Source: Dolomedes plantarius (Eukaryota > Arthropoda > Arachnida > Araneae > Dolomedidae). From it: a DNA stretch of 64,000 nt. The stretch spans positions 130,054,651-130,118,650 of the forward strand of contig OU015498.1 in NCBI GenBank assembly GCA_907164885.2, read 5' to 3'. Shown piece after piece: positions 13,779-25,037 of the stretch (within the stretch, counting starts at the first letter, position 1; the number at the start of each line of letters is the position of its first letter). The notes under the pieces are model-generated. The model was given only the letters and a program-made list of their open reading frames with translations, ran no database searches and was not told the origin of the DNA. Both the position numbers and the translations under genes were made by a program.

Positions 13779-14421
13779 GCCACGACGGGACCTTCCAAAC
13801 AAGAACTCGCAGAGCCTGCGTATCCTTTAATATACAAACTCTAGTGACTGCACATCATTTATCTTCATCTGTTTAATGAAACTTTCTGAAAAGCTTGAAT
13901 TTCATCGAGATTTGGAAGCAAATTAAATTTCATACTATGGAAAAATTTTCTAGCAAAATCTTTTTCCTGATATTAAAGTTGTTTTGATTTTTTTTTCAAT
14001 TTGATGGAATTAAAGTTTTAAAAAGTGTTCAAAACGTAGTTTCTCTATCTTTGCAAATATGGGAAAATTTTTACGAACAAAACTATTTTCGTTAAAAAAA
14101 CTGCCCAAATCCGAAATACCCCTTTCTACTACTAACGTATTTTCTAATGAATAAAATTTCTTCTTTTATGACCTTTTTATAAATATCTCTGGAGCATTTT
14201 ATTAGATTAAGATTTGTGTATTTCTGCATTGTATTTGTTATCCTGTAAATTTTGTGCCGTTAGCAAAAAACACATTTTTAGTAAATCGGAAATAAATTTA
14301 CCTAGACAACTAATAAAAAAAAATTATTTTCATACTCACAAAATAGTTTTTTTACAACTTTTTTTAGCTTCTTATTAGGATAACAAGGGACTTTCAACCT
14401 CGCATTTATATATATATATAT
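13779..14421. other. Unannotated DNA with two stray MITE-like ends
   Basis: Right after the shared TTAA, ACGGGACCTTCCAAAC (13788-13803) resembles the 9323 family end. At 14367 GGATAACAAGGGACTTTCAA resembles the 13028 end and runs into a short (TA)n tract that is interrupted by the solo LTR at 14422. I could not pair these ends into a complete element. Confidence 0.4.
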
Positions 14422-15053
14422 TGTAGCGTACTGGAAGTATGGGGTTATTTTTCCCCAAGACCTCACAGAGTGCACGACACACAGTTGTGTGTTTATCGGG
14501 CGGTTTCCCTAACAAGTGGTGAGGGTTACTGTTTGGAAAAACAGAAAATGTTTTCACTCCCGTCATAAAGCTGTCTGCCCTAGCGATAGCTCTGCGACTT
14601 TTGTCACGGAATGCGATAAAGTTTCGGCGTTACGAAGAAAATGTCATCAACTGGGTGCCGGCCCCTCTCTGAAAAACAGACGCATTTTCGTGGAATTGGG
14701 AAGGTCACCGAAAAAGAAAATGCCAAAAGATATAGGCAGAGAGGGGGAGATTGGGGAGACGCTGCTTAGAATGCGCCCTGAGTGAACGTGGTTTTTTTAG
14801 GCTCCTGTGTTTTGGGGCCGGAATGGGTCCTGGAACGCGTATTGTGAATCTGCATGTAAATTAAGTGATTATGTCGAAAGTGTCTAATGTTTAAATTTTT
14901 TTGTAAATAAATTTACTTGTTAAGTTTCTGTTTTAAAAATTGGCTTCGCATTTTATTTAGGATTCTGCCCTTTTTTAGCATGGATCCAATAGTTATGTAT
15001 TTTTTTTAAGAAAGCCTCAGAGACTAGCCTTAAACTTTTACCGTGACGCCACA
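14422..15053 (+). mobile_element. Probable solo LTR inside a (TA)n tract
   Basis: It starts TGTAGCGTACTGGAAG and ends CCGTGACGCCACA, with TG/CA ends. AATAAA occurs near 14908. The left flank is TATAT and the right flank ATATATA, fitting a short duplication of a (TA)n target although the microsatellite makes it ambiguous. The plus-strand open frame at 14516-14785 lies inside and is not recognised. No internal retroelement region remains, hence solo LTR. Confidence 0.5.
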
Positions 15054-15110
15054 ATATATATATATACACACACACACACATATATATATATATATGTATA
15101 TGTATATAAA
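15054..15110. repeat. (TA)n(CA)n microsatellite
   Basis: TA dinucleotides are interrupted by a (CA)6 block. The region just after it (TATAAAAGACCTCGTCTGTT) resembles some Helitron 5' ends, but without a matching 3' end I do not call one. Confidence 0.9.
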
Positions 15111-15419
15111 AGACCTCGTCTGTTTGTTTGTCCGCTATAGAATCATAGACTGTTTCACCCACCGGGACCAAATTCGGCACAGTTAATGTTTAAGACCCGA
15201 GAAACTTAACGCAGCAAAAACGAAATTTGGGGCTCAAAGTTTTTTTAATTAATTTTTTAATTTTTTTTGTGCCCCTAAGAGGTGAGCGTACCCCCTGTGG
15301 ATACAGACCTTTCCCCACCACCAGCTGCGTTGGTTTGGGAGTGACGGGGACGGGTCAAATTCCAATGCGCTGGGGGAAGAGGATTGGGAATGACCTTTGG
15401 CCCTTTGCGAAGTGTGAGT

Positions 15420-15561
15420 CCGTAACAATTGTTCAGCGTGATTTTCGTCGACAAAATCCTGATAGATTGAAGTTCCTACCTCTCAGAGCATTGGGCGATG
15501 ATAGAAACAATTCTAAGACGCAGGTTGTCTGTTTCCTCATAACAGCCGTGAAAGCAGTGTA
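15420..15561 (+). pseudogene. Mariner-like transposase remnant, upstream part
   Basis: The frame contains ESVTIVQRDFRRQ, resembling the N-terminal helix-turn-helix (DUF4817-type) of arthropod mariner-like transposases. It then jumps to FLITAVKAV, close to the C-terminal end. The DDE core is missing, so this is an internally deleted copy. The frame is cut at 15561 by the TIR of the large TA-flanked element and resumes at 25038 in the same reading frame. The C-terminal identification is firm because of that continuation; the N-terminal one is moderate. Confidence 0.6.
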
Positions 15562-15882
15562 GGGTAGGTGGGGGCAAAGGTTTGCAGTTTTGAGTTTTTG
15601 GATTTTACGGGCCTCGATAAGATCTTATCGCCCCAAAAAGTCACTTGTATAGTAGTTGGGTGTAGTAAAGCGCTTTTAAATAAAAAGCTGGCTTTATTAC
15701 ATGTTTGCAATAAAAGTCGGAATCAAACTTAACGCCGACAGATAATTATAGAATAGAGTGGAGTCATTTAGGACGTAGCCCGTGCGAGACAGTTTTATGA
15801 GCTTTGAAGATGGGAAGGTCTGAGATGGAGACACAGATTAGATGACGGAGCCGAAAGGTGACGTTATGTTACAAAAGCCTTT

Positions 15883-16079
15883 TGTTCCGTACTGATAACG
15901 GCAATTTCCGGCGATTGTAGCGCCACCTTTTGGTTGTATGAAAAAACGCGCCAGTGTGAAACTTGTTCTAAGTGAGTAAGTCGCGTCGCTTTCAGCGGCC
16001 ATTTTTCAAGCCCATGTTGCGGCACCGCTTTCAATAAAATTGTTATTTATATACAGTCCTCTGCTTTCCCTCCGTACCA
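15883..16079 (+). repeat. 5' LTR of the BEL element
   Basis: 197 bp, starting TGTTCCGTACTG and ending CCCTCCGTACCA. It holds an AATAAA signal near 16032. It matches the 3' LTR base for base. Confidence 0.95.
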
Positions 16080-16121
16080 TTTTGTTCCTAGCGAACCGGA
16101 GGTGGAACTTTTCGCGTAACT

Positions 16122-17888
16122 ATGGAGAAATTTACCGCTTTAAAAAGACAAAAATCAAGTTTGAAAGGAAAAGTAACGCAGATCGAAAACTTCGTGCAAA
16201 ACTTTAAAAGCAGTGATAAAGCGAGCATTGAGCTCTAATTGAAACTGACGAACGTTAAAAGGCTTCAAGATAAAACCGAAGAATTACGCAGTGAATGTTA
16301 TGATTTACCTGAGGATACGGATTTAACAGAAATCGAAGAAGAATTTCAAGATTTAGATTCCAGACTGGAAGAATTAGAGGTAAGCCTAAATTGCCTCAAT
16401 AGTAAACTGTATGCAAGTAATAAACTTGAAAATGATCATAATAAAATAAATAATGCTGATCTGCCAACTTCATCGCCAAATGTTAAGCTCCCAGAAATCC
16501 CGCTTCCACAGTTTTCAGGAAAATACGAGGAATGGAGTCAGTTTAAACTCCAATTTTCTAATTTAATTGATAAAAATGTTGCCTTATCAGAAACGCAAAA
16601 ACTATATTATTTACGCGCAGCACTAAAGGGTGAAGCAAAACAATTAGAAACTCTAGATGACACTTATAAGTCTCTGTTTAATGCATTACATGAACGCTAT
16701 CAGAACGCCAGAATGTTAGTCGAAGCACATATCCAAGCTCTAATGAATTTCGAGAAAATCACGCATGAGTCGCCAAAAGAATTACGCAACTTGGTAGATT
16801 GTATAAATCGAAACTTACGAGCCTTGAGCGTTTTAGAATATAAAAGAAACAATCTTTCAGATATTATGTTGATAAATGTTATTACGAGTAAATTGGACAG
16901 AGAAACTAGAAAACAATACGAGTTATCTCTGAATTCTAAGGAAGTTCCATCATTAGACGAATTTTTAAATTTCTTAGAAACGCGAAGTTTGATGTTAGAA
17001 GGCTTAAACAGAAATTTTTCGGTTAAGTCCAGCCCTAAAAACGTTTCAAATATCTCAAATCGTTCCAAAACTTTCATGATTAATTCCAAGGAGCATTTAA
17101 AGCTTTGTGTTTTATGTAAAAACCCACACCCTTTACATAAATGCTCACAATTTCAAAATATGAAGATCTCAAGCAGATATGAATTCGTTAAAAATCAAAA
17201 GTTATGCTATAACTGTTTAAATTTCCATACTGTATCTCAATGCAAATCGAAATACGTTTGTAGTATTTGTAAAAAGAAACACCATACATTATTGCACTTA
17301 TTCGATGAAATGAATGAAACACATGGAAATCAAAACACATTGCCTCAGAACATTAAAAGTGATGAGTCAGATAGACAGAATGGCGCGACACAGCTTGGCG
17401 CTGAAATGAGGAGTGTTTTGCTTAGTTCCAAGCTTTCAAAAAATGAAAAAGCAAATGCTGCACTTCCGCAGAATGAAAGTGTTTTATTAAATACTGTGGT
17501 TATTTATGTTAAAAATAAATACGGTCAAAGGTGCAAATTTAAAGGTTTGCTGGACAATGGAAGCGAAATAAATCTCATTACTAAGCGTTGTGCAGAAAAT
17601 TTGGGGTTAAGAAAAGAGAATATTAAAACTTCAATTTCAGGAATAAACAACTCAATTCATTCAGTTAAGGCTAAAGTAAATGCTAATATTTCTAACAAAG
17701 GAGAGACATTTTCGGTGAATATAGATTGCATATTGGTTCCAAGAATAACTGAAATTTTCCCAGTAGCAAAACTAGATATATCAAGTGTTAAATTTCCTAA
17801 TTATGTGGAACTTGCAGATAAAGGGTTTTATCTACCCAGCCAGATCGATTTCTTGATCGGAAATCAACTTTTTTTTTTGATATTTTGA
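16122..17888 (+). pseudogene. BEL gag-protease region with one in-frame stop
   Basis: The first ATG after the leader is at 16122. The frame is open for 38 codons, meets TAA at 16236-16238, then stays open to 17888. After the stop come a coiled-coil-like acidic stretch, a DUF1759-type gag segment (KLPEIPLPQFSGKYEEW) and cysteine/histidine clusters of the DUF1758 type (CVLCKNPHPLHKC and CYNCLNFHTVSQC). An aspartic protease of the A17 type follows, with LLDNGSEINLI as the active-site region. Gag packages the RNA; the protease matures the polyprotein. The frame ends in a run of ten T residues, and the RT frame continues in the -1 frame. Confidence 0.88.
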
Positions 17889-20800
17889 AAAGTGAAAGAA
17901 TTTATACGGAAGATGGAAAATTAATGTTACAGAACACTAAGTTTGGTTATATAGTAATCGGATCTTTACAACACGAAAAATATAATAATTCTCGTTACTG
18001 TTGTTTACTTAATGAAACTAATTTAGATAAATCACTTAAGAATTTTTTCGAAGCAGAACTGATACCGGAAAATAACGTTGAAATGATTAAAAGTGCTGAT
18101 GATAAACTATGTGAACAACATTTTTTGAATACACACAGAAGGGACAATTCAGGCCGATACATTGTTCAAATGCCGTTTTCGAAGAATCCTGATTGTTTAG
18201 GTGATTCCAAACAAAATGCCTTACGAAAACTTGATTGTTTATGGAAAAGATTAAATCAAAATCCCAAATTCTTAAAGATGTATAAAGAATTTATTCGCGA
18301 ATATTTAACCTTAGGCCATATGAAGGAAGTTTTAGAAAATGAAGAACCAGAAATTGTATATTATCTCCCTCACCACGGTGTCTACAGACCTGATAAGGAG
18401 ACAACGCCTTTAAGAGTAGTATTTAATGCTTCGTCTGTTACGTCTTCAGGAGAATCACTAAATTCATTACAGTTGACGGGAGGTATAATACAGGATGATC
18501 TTTTCGCTGTTCTACTTAGATTTCGAAGGCACGAAAATGCACTTACTGCCGATATAAGAAAAATGTTCCGGCAAATTTTGATAGACGATTCTCAACGCGA
18601 TCTATTGCGCATATTTTGGAAGGAAGGGATGAACGAACCTGCAAGGACTTACAGACTGTGCACTGTTACATATGGCACGACAAGTGCTCCATTTTTAGCA
18701 ACGCGATCACTTAAACAACTCGCAATTGATGATGGAGATCAATATCCACTAGCATCTTCAGTTCTTCAATCAGATACATATATGGATGATATCTTAAGCG
18801 GAGAATCTGAATTCTCCAAGCTTAAGGAGCTTCAGTCTCAGTTAATAAAGTTGTTGAAGTCTGGAGGTATGGATTTACACAAATGGTGCACAAACCACCC
18901 TAGTTTATTAACAGATCCATCTCAAATTAATCAAGAATATGCTATTAAATCAGACTCTGAATTAGATGTGGTAAAAACATTGGGTATGTTGTGGAAACCT
19001 AAAACTGATATGTTTACTTACACGACCAAGGTAAATCCTAAATTGAATTACACTAAATCAGAAGTGCTTTCACAAATAGCCAAAATATTTGATCCTCTTG
19101 GTTTAATTGGTCCGGTCATTGCAAAGGCTAAAATCTTCTTGCAGCAACTGTGGTTACTGAAAATTGCATGGCATGAACAACTTCCAGAATCTTTAGCTAA
19201 GGAGTGGCATGATTTTTCCTTATCACTTTTGAATCTGAATAAATTAAAGATACCTAGATATTGCCTATCCAAGACACCTGTACGAATATTTCTACATGGA
19301 TTCGCAGACGCCTCAGAAAATGCGTATGGTGCAGTTATCTTCATACAGTCTATAGCGTATGACAACACTGTAAAAAGTCAATTACTCTGCAGTAAATCAA
19401 GAGTAGCACCAATTCGAAAGGTAACAATCCCGAGGTTAGAATTAAATGCTTGTCTACTTGTATCTCAACTTATGAGAAAATGTTTAACATCATTACATCT
19501 ACATGTTGAATCAGTGTTCTTATGGTCAGACTCAACTATCGCTCTTTCTTGGATAAAAACATCGCCTTATCAACTAAAAACTTTCGTTGGGAATAGAGTT
19601 AGTAACATTCAACAACTGACTGAAAATTTCCACTGGGGTCACGTCTCCTCCAAGCAGAATCCGGCAGACATTATTTCACGGGGACTAGATGCTAAAGACC
19701 TTTCATCAAGTGTTTTGTGGTGGAAAGTGCCTACATTCCTACAAGCGGATATTATTGTTCCAAGGGATATTCCTGAATATCATTCTACTGAAAATGAACA
19801 ATATTTAAATGAATTCAAAGGGCACTCCGATAAAACTCTAATTCTTACAAGGGACAATTTTTTTGATACATTTTTAAGTTTAACTAATAATTATTTGAAG
19901 TTAATTCGCATTTTGTCATATATTTTTAGATTTTTTAGTAATTGTAAGACAGGCCACAATTTAAAAGGACCGCTCACCACCAAGGAATTGAGGTGGTCGG
20001 AGATATCTATAATTAAAGCCGTCCAGGTAAGATATTTTGAAAAGGAGATTATCAATCTTCTAAAGGGAGAACCTGTGCCCAAAGGTAGTGGATTGCAAAA
20101 CTTAAATCCATTTTTAGACGAAAACAACATTTTAAGAGTTGGAGGTCGCTTAGGCAATTCTGACTTAAAGTTTGGTCAGAAACACCCCATTATTATTCCC
20201 AAGAGTAATAAATTGACTCGAATGATTTTTGAGCATTTTCACAGGAAAAACCATCATGCAGGCCCACAAACTCTCCTATATACCGTACGTCAAGAATTTT
20301 GGCCCATTAATGGCAGATTGACTGCAAGGAAGGTAGTTAACGATTGCATAATTTGCTTTAAGCAAAACCCTAAACCTGCTGTACAGATTATGGGTAATTT
20401 ACCCTCTGATAGAGTAACTCCTAACGCACCGTTTAACGTTACCGGCGTGGATCTCTGTGGACCCTTTTCTATAAAAATTCCTTATCAACGGAAATGTATA
20501 TTGAAAAAAATTTATGTTTCAATTTTTATTTGTCTTGCGACTAAAGCTATTCACATGGAAATAGTTTCGGATTTGACATCAGAGTCCTTTATCGCATGTC
20601 TTAAAAGATTTTTTGCAAGACGAGGAAAAAGCGCGATAATTTACACAGATAACGCCACAAATTTCATTGGGGCATGTGCTGAATTAAAGAAACTGTACAA
20701 ATTAATTCAAGAGCCTAATGAACAGCTTGGAAACTATTTGTCCTCAGAGCAGGTAACTTTGAAATTTATCCCCCCTAGATCCCCAAACTTTGGAGGGTTA

Positions 20801-21343
20801 TGGGAAGCAAGGGTAAAATCATTCAAATATTACTTAAAGCGAGCAGTTGGTAATACTAATTTAACCTATGAAGAATTTTTAACGGTCATCACACAAATAG
20901 AGGCTATTTTAAATTCGAGACCTATTTGCCCATTGTCACCAGACCCTAATAACTTTCAAGCTTTAACACCGGGACACTTTTTAATAGGACGCCCACTAAA
21001 TTTTATCCCCGAACCCGAGCTTGTGGCTATAAATGACAATAGACTATCTAGGTGGCAACTAACAACCAAATTAGTGCAAGGCATTTGGAAGAGGTGGAAG
21101 AATGATTACTTAACTAACTTACAACAAAGATCGAAATGGAAATTTGAAAAAGATAATGTAGAGGTGGGTGATTTAATTTTAATCAAGGAGGACAATATTC
21201 CCCCCTCAAAATGGTCCATAGGTAGAATTAAAGAAACCATTAAAGGCAAAGACGGTAAGGTTCGAGTAGTGATAATACAAACTCCCACTGCTGTACTAAA
21301 AAGACCTATATCAAAGATATGTATTTTGCCAATGCAAAATTGA
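17885..21343 (+). CDS. BEL/Pao pol: RT, RNase H, integrase
   Basis: The 1,152-codon open frame starts just after the T-run and probably joins the preceding gag-protease frame by one frame change. Reverse transcriptase begins near residue 173 (TPLRVVFNAS) and has the catalytic YMDD near residue 300. RNase H begins near 472 (FADASENAYGAV). Integrase has an HHCC zinc region (about 784-822). Its catalytic triad is VDLCGPF (about 855), YTDNATNF (about 920) and the glutamate in LWEARVKSFK (about 973). A DUF5641-type C-terminal domain spans about 1042-1148. All key residues are present and the frame is intact. It copies RNA to cDNA and inserts it. BEL polyproteins are usually one frame, so the upstream break is unusual. 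Confidence 0.93.
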   Translation: MKSERIYTEDGKLMLQNTKFGYIVIGSLQHEKYNNSRYCCLLNETNLDKSLKNFFEAELIPENNVEMIKSADDKLCEQHFLNTHRRDNSGRYIVQMPFSKNPDCLGDSKQNALRKLDCLWKRLNQNPKFLKMYKEFIREYLTLGHMKEVLENEEPEIVYYLPHHGVYRPDKETTPLRVVFNASSVTSSGESLNSLQLTGGIIQDDLFAVLLRFRRHENALTADIRKMFRQILIDDSQRDLLRIFWKEGMNEPARTYRLCTVTYGTTSAPFLATRSLKQLAIDDGDQYPLASSVLQSDTYMDDILSGESEFSKLKELQSQLIKLLKSGGMDLHKWCTNHPSLLTDPSQINQEYAIKSDSELDVVKTLGMLWKPKTDMFTYTTKVNPKLNYTKSEVLSQIAKIFDPLGLIGPVIAKAKIFLQQLWLLKIAWHEQLPESLAKEWHDFSLSLLNLNKLKIPRYCLSKTPVRIFLHGFADASENAYGAVIFIQSIAYDNTVKSQLLCSKSRVAPIRKVTIPRLELNACLLVSQLMRKCLTSLHLHVESVFLWSDSTIALSWIKTSPYQLKTFVGNRVSNIQQLTENFHWGHVSSKQNPADIISRGLDAKDLSSSVLWWKVPTFLQADIIVPRDIPEYHSTENEQYLNEFKGHSDKTLILTRDNFFDTFLSLTNNYLKLIRILSYIFRFFSNCKTGHNLKGPLTTKELRWSEISIIKAVQVRYFEKEIINLLKGEPVPKGSGLQNLNPFLDENNILRVGGRLGNSDLKFGQKHPIIIPKSNKLTRMIFEHFHRKNHHAGPQTLLYTVRQEFWPINGRLTARKVVNDCIICFKQNPKPAVQIMGNLPSDRVTPNAPFNVTGVDLCGPFSIKIPYQRKCILKKIYVSIFICLATKAIHMEIVSDLTSESFIACLKRFFARRGKSAIIYTDNATNFIGACAELKKLYKLIQEPNEQLGNYLSSEQVTLKFIPPRSPNFGGLWEARVKSFKYYLKRAVGNTNLTYEEFLTVITQIEAILNSRPICPLSPDPNNFQALTPGHFLIGRPLNFIPEPELVAINDNRLSRWQLTTKLVQGIWKRWKNDYLTNLQQRSKWKFEKDNVEVGDLILIKEDNIPPSKWSIGRIKETIKGKDGKVRVVIIQTPTAVLKRPISKICILPMQN

Positions 21344-21468
21344 ACCTTCTTATGTTTACTTCTTTTCTTTATTATTGTATTGTTGTATCTTATATTAGTA
21401 TAGTTATAATGTGTTTATTTTTAATTTTTTTTTTTGTGTATTGAAATGTTATTTCAAGGCCGGCGGAA

Positions 21469-21665
21469 TGTTCCGTACTGATAACGGCAATTTCCGGCGA
21501 TTGTAGCGCCACCTTTTGGTTGTATGAAAAAACGCGCCAGTGTGAAACTTGTTCTAAGTGAGTAAGTCGCGTCGCTTTCAGCGGCCATTTTTCAAGCCCA
21601 TGTTGCGGCACCGCTTTCAATAAAATTGTTATTTATATACAGTCCTCTGCTTTCCCTCCGTACCA
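21469..21665 (+). repeat. 3' LTR of the BEL element
   Basis: 197 bp, identical to the 5' LTR and preceded by a G/A-rich stretch (GGCGGAA) that could serve as a polypurine tract. It is followed by the duplicated CCTTT. Confidence 0.95.
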
Positions 21666-22961
21666 CCTTTTATGTTAAATTTATGGTAGTACGGTTTGGA
21701 AAGTGGTCACGTGCAAACCTTGGGTGATCCAAAAGGGCAGACAGTGAGGGCGTGATGTTTTTGTGTTCAGAAGCCAATGAGAAAGTGTAAAGGGAGTATA
21801 GCGAATGAAAATATTACGGTGTCCGGAATGGCTGATTGAAGTTTATGAGAAGGTGGAGTCATGGGTGTGAAAGGGGATTAAAATAATATACGTATATAGA
21901 GGAGATTTTGGAAGAGAAAAAAGAGAGTCTTGTTCGGGGAAGCTGTAGGTCCCCATCTCCAGCACGACTTAAAAAGTTACATTTAAAGTGGACCTGTGGG
22001 TTCCACCTAAACCCCTTCCGGCGACTGTGTGGGTAGAGAGAAGAGCTCCCCAGATTTCATACGATAACTTATAGAAAACGACTGCGTTAACTAAGTAAAA
22101 TTGAGAGGTCGGCATTCGAATTGCAGCAATTCGAGACCCAGCTCCGGTGCCACAGCAGAGAAGCGATCCCCATCTCGAACGAAATAGTGAAGTGACACGA
22201 CGAGGAGAGCCCATCACCCAGTTCCACGACGAGAAGAGATCCCCATCTCGAGCGAAATAGTGAGTGTACACGCCGAGGAGAGACCGACTACGATATCAAC
22301 TACGAGAACTTGATCCCTCATCTTGAAAGAAATAGTGACAGCTCCCTGCCCTGTGGAGCAGTGTGACCCCGAACCCTCGGCGAGACGAGAAGGCCAAAAT
22401 AGCAAAGTTGTTAGATGAAAAGAATTTGGGGTGAGTGTTAAATCCAAATTTGATTTGTTCAGTTCCAGTTTGAGCTAGGTGATTTAGTTTTTTTCGTAAG
22501 GGATGAGCTTTAAGTCAGATAGTGTCTTAGTGTTGAACTAATAGATAAGTTTCTTTGTTTTGTGCTCGGGACGCTCCCTAACCTTTGCAAAGTAGTAGTA
22601 AATACAATTTGTGAGAGGTAAATATATTGTGCATTGATTGTGAGAAATGAAAGATTTTATTTATACTTGTAAATATTAAGTATGTAAATAAACTAAGTTT
22701 TGTTATGTTAAAATCTATTAGTTTGTCTAAATTGAAAGTTGTTGGTGTTAATTTACATGATCTAAAATTGAGAATAGTTTGTTGGCTTTTGTTCGTTTGC
22801 TAAATTCGACATCCAGGGCTTTGGGTTGTATTCAACAAAATAAATAATAAAACACAAAGCACCCAAATAATTTCTAAAAAAATAAATAAGTTGTACTAAC
22901 CAAAATAATTTACGATACACGCGCAACAAACTATAGCTGGATGTAGCAACATGACATTGGG

Positions 22962-23193
22962 TATCTCCTCTACCCTCTATAAAATAATGAATTTTTTCCA
23001 GAAAGGTTGAGGCGCCGAATTTGTAATTTTACCAAAACACCTGTTTGCTAACCTTTGCCCCAATCGGTGGGGTAAAGGTTTGCAGTACGAACCTTTACCC
23101 CACTCGTTGGTTTCTAACTGGATAGGCACAGAAAATCACAAATAGAGTTGTCTAAATAATTTTATTTCACATTTTGTAATCTTTTTAAAGGTG

Positions 23194-23240
<47 letters not shown>

Positions 23241-25037
23241 CACAAATTGAACAGGTTAATCTCAATAAATTTTTTCTTGAACTAAATAACTTCAAACTGA
23301 AGTATGAACCGTTAACTTAACACAGAAAGTTGAATCTAATGAAGGAATTCACAAATTGAACAGGGTTAATCTCAATAATTGTTTTTCTCAAACTAAAGAA
23401 CTTCCAAGTAAAATATCAACTATTAACACTAACGTTATATCATATCTTAGGCTTTACTCAGTCTTTTAAAACCGTAAAAATTAAGCAAATTAAGGCAGGC
23501 AATAAACTGACTTAGTACACTTGACTAGATGCATTAATCCTATTTATTGATTGATTCTTGATTCTGTGAATAAAATATTATTAAATATCACTTATCTTAT
23601 TATTATTCAAACTCCGGAAGAGAAAAAAAAACTTTTAGCGTAGGTAACGAAACAGGGTATCTAGGAGTACTGGCTTGTAAAATCCCCCCCCTCTTTTTTC
23701 TTTGCTATCTATGTAGCAAATTAGCCGAAACTCGTCCATTAATGAGGGAGAGCTAATTTCTCTGACCAGACCTTCGAAGCCTATAATGTCTTATAAGAAC
23801 ATTTAATTCTTTTATCTGGTAAAATATGTCTTTGTTCATAACTATTTAATTTTTTGTGTTGTACTAATTTATCTTATTTTTAATTTATGGATTTTCAAGT
23901 ATTTTACGAAAAATTTTATAATTAAAAACAAACAGTTTTTATCAAAAATCTTAATTTATTTTCAAATTACAAAAATGTGAATGCCCATTAATAATTTCCA
24001 AGTGAAATTTGAAGTTTCCTTTAAGCATTGAAAACTTGTTTTTTTTTCTCTCCCGGTTCACCATCTCAATTTCATAGTCTCGTGAAAATGAAAATCCCAC
24101 ATAAATCCCAATTGGAAGAATAATTTGTGAAATAATGGGATTTAAAATTAAGGTACCTATACCACATGGCTTTGGGGGATTAGTTAACTAATTCTATTGA
24201 TTTTTTTAATTCCATGTAAAAAGGGTTGTAAATGAAAGTTGGATGTCTGGAACAATGGAAACAAACTTGACTTTAAAATAATAGTAGAACAACTTTTACA
24301 ATATATATATTGGCTATAATAAAAAATAAAAATAAATTTTAAAAAAGAAAAAGGATTTCGGAACGTTTCCCCTCTGCCGCACGTACGAGTATTAGAGCAT
24401 TTTATTCTCGTTTATTTGAAAATATTATAAGGAAAAGGTTGAATAAAATTCCCGCATTTGTAGGTCAAAATGCTAAATTCCCGTATAATTCACGCATTTT
24501 TCCCGACGACAAAAACTCCCATATAATTCCCGCACGCTAGACACCATGTTTCGAGATGAATGTTTGCCATAAACTGAAACCAAGAACTATAAGACGTTGT
24601 AAATAAGGATTCCTAAGGAAAAGAAGACATGAAACAAATGTTATTAGTATGAGGGGCAAAGGTATGCACTGCAAACCTTTACCCCATGACTCCCGCAAAC
24701 CTTTACCCCATTTCGTGCTGCTTCTGTTTTGGCGGAATGGACGCCATTGTATTTGAGTTAATTCAAAACTAAAGATAGGATTTGAAAGGTTATTTACCAC
24801 CGTAACACGCGAAAATAGGCTTAAAACAGTTCGTGAGTTTGAGTGATGCTCAAATATTACATTAAAAATGACGAAAATAAGCTTAACTCATTTTCTCTGC
24901 AAGAGGAGGTTGAAACTCCAACAGCTTTCACGAGGCAACTGACTGGAAGTATACGAATGCACTACCTACCCTATTCTTCCCAAAACTCTTCCCGGTCATT
25001 TTCAAATGTACGTGCGAACCTTTGCCCCCACCTACCC
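22962..25037. repeat. Interior of the TA-flanked element: reiterated motifs
   Basis: GGGGTAAAGGTTTGCA or its reverse complement occurs around 23041-23096 (three matches) and 24656-24713 (three matches), besides the terminal TIRs. Such reiteration is typical of transposase-binding sites placed near element ends, but that role is inferred. A (TA)n tract (23196-23238) and a two-copy 109-bp tandem repeat (from 23241 and 23350, starting CACAAATTGAACAG) also lie here. From 23431 to 24650 I recognise nothing else. Confidence 0.7.

Larger units (their letters stand above)
15883..21665 (+). mobile_element. BEL/Pao LTR retrotransposon, recent insertion
   Basis: The element is 5,783 bp with 197-bp LTRs at both ends. 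CCTTT is duplicated exactly at 15878-15882 and 21666-21670, the usual 5-bp length. The two LTRs are identical over all 197 bases by eye, pointing to a very recent insertion. The interior holds gag-protease and RT/RNase H/integrase regions in standard BEL order. Two lesions break the coding region (TAA at 16236-16238 and a frame change in a T-run near 17870). I could not identify the primer-binding site's tRNA. It is inserted inside the solo LTR at 15661-22956. Confidence 0.95.
15661..22956 (+). mobile_element. Solo LTR (~1.5 kb) interrupted by BEL element
   Basis: It starts TGTAGTAAAGCGCTTTTA and ends AGCAACATGACA. TTGGG is duplicated at 15656-15660 and 22957-22961. Removing the BEL insertion leaves about 1,508 bp. 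A TATA-like tract lies near 21870 and AATAAA near 22685. The minus-strand LTR at 43498-45153 shares the start (TGTGATGAAGCGCTTT), the TATA-region context, and about 140 bp at the end. No retroelement interior of this family remains, so it arose by LTR-LTR recombination (inference). Confidence 0.85.
15562..25037. mobile_element. TA-flanked DNA transposon carrying two nested elements
   Basis: The outer ends are GGGTAGGTGGGGGCAAAGGT on the left and the same 20 bases on the minus strand at the right. TA lies at 15560-15561 and 25038-25039. The mariner reading frame resumes across the insertion after removing one TA, which independently confirms both boundaries. Without the nested solo LTR the element is about 2.2 kb. 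It has no transposase frame, so it is probably non-autonomous. The end motif GGGGTAAAGGTTTGCA is reiterated internally (about 23040-23096 and 24656-24713). TA target and TIRs fit the Tc1/mariner/pogo group, but the family is not identified. Confidence 0.85.

Noticed and set aside
14516..14785. Possible small gene in the solo LTR
   Set aside because: No family resemblance; lies fully inside a segment better explained as an LTR.
16700..17089. Antisense open frames within the BEL coding region (also 19048-19368, 19891-20157, 21106-21288)
   Set aside because: Shadows of the plus-strand gag and pol frames.
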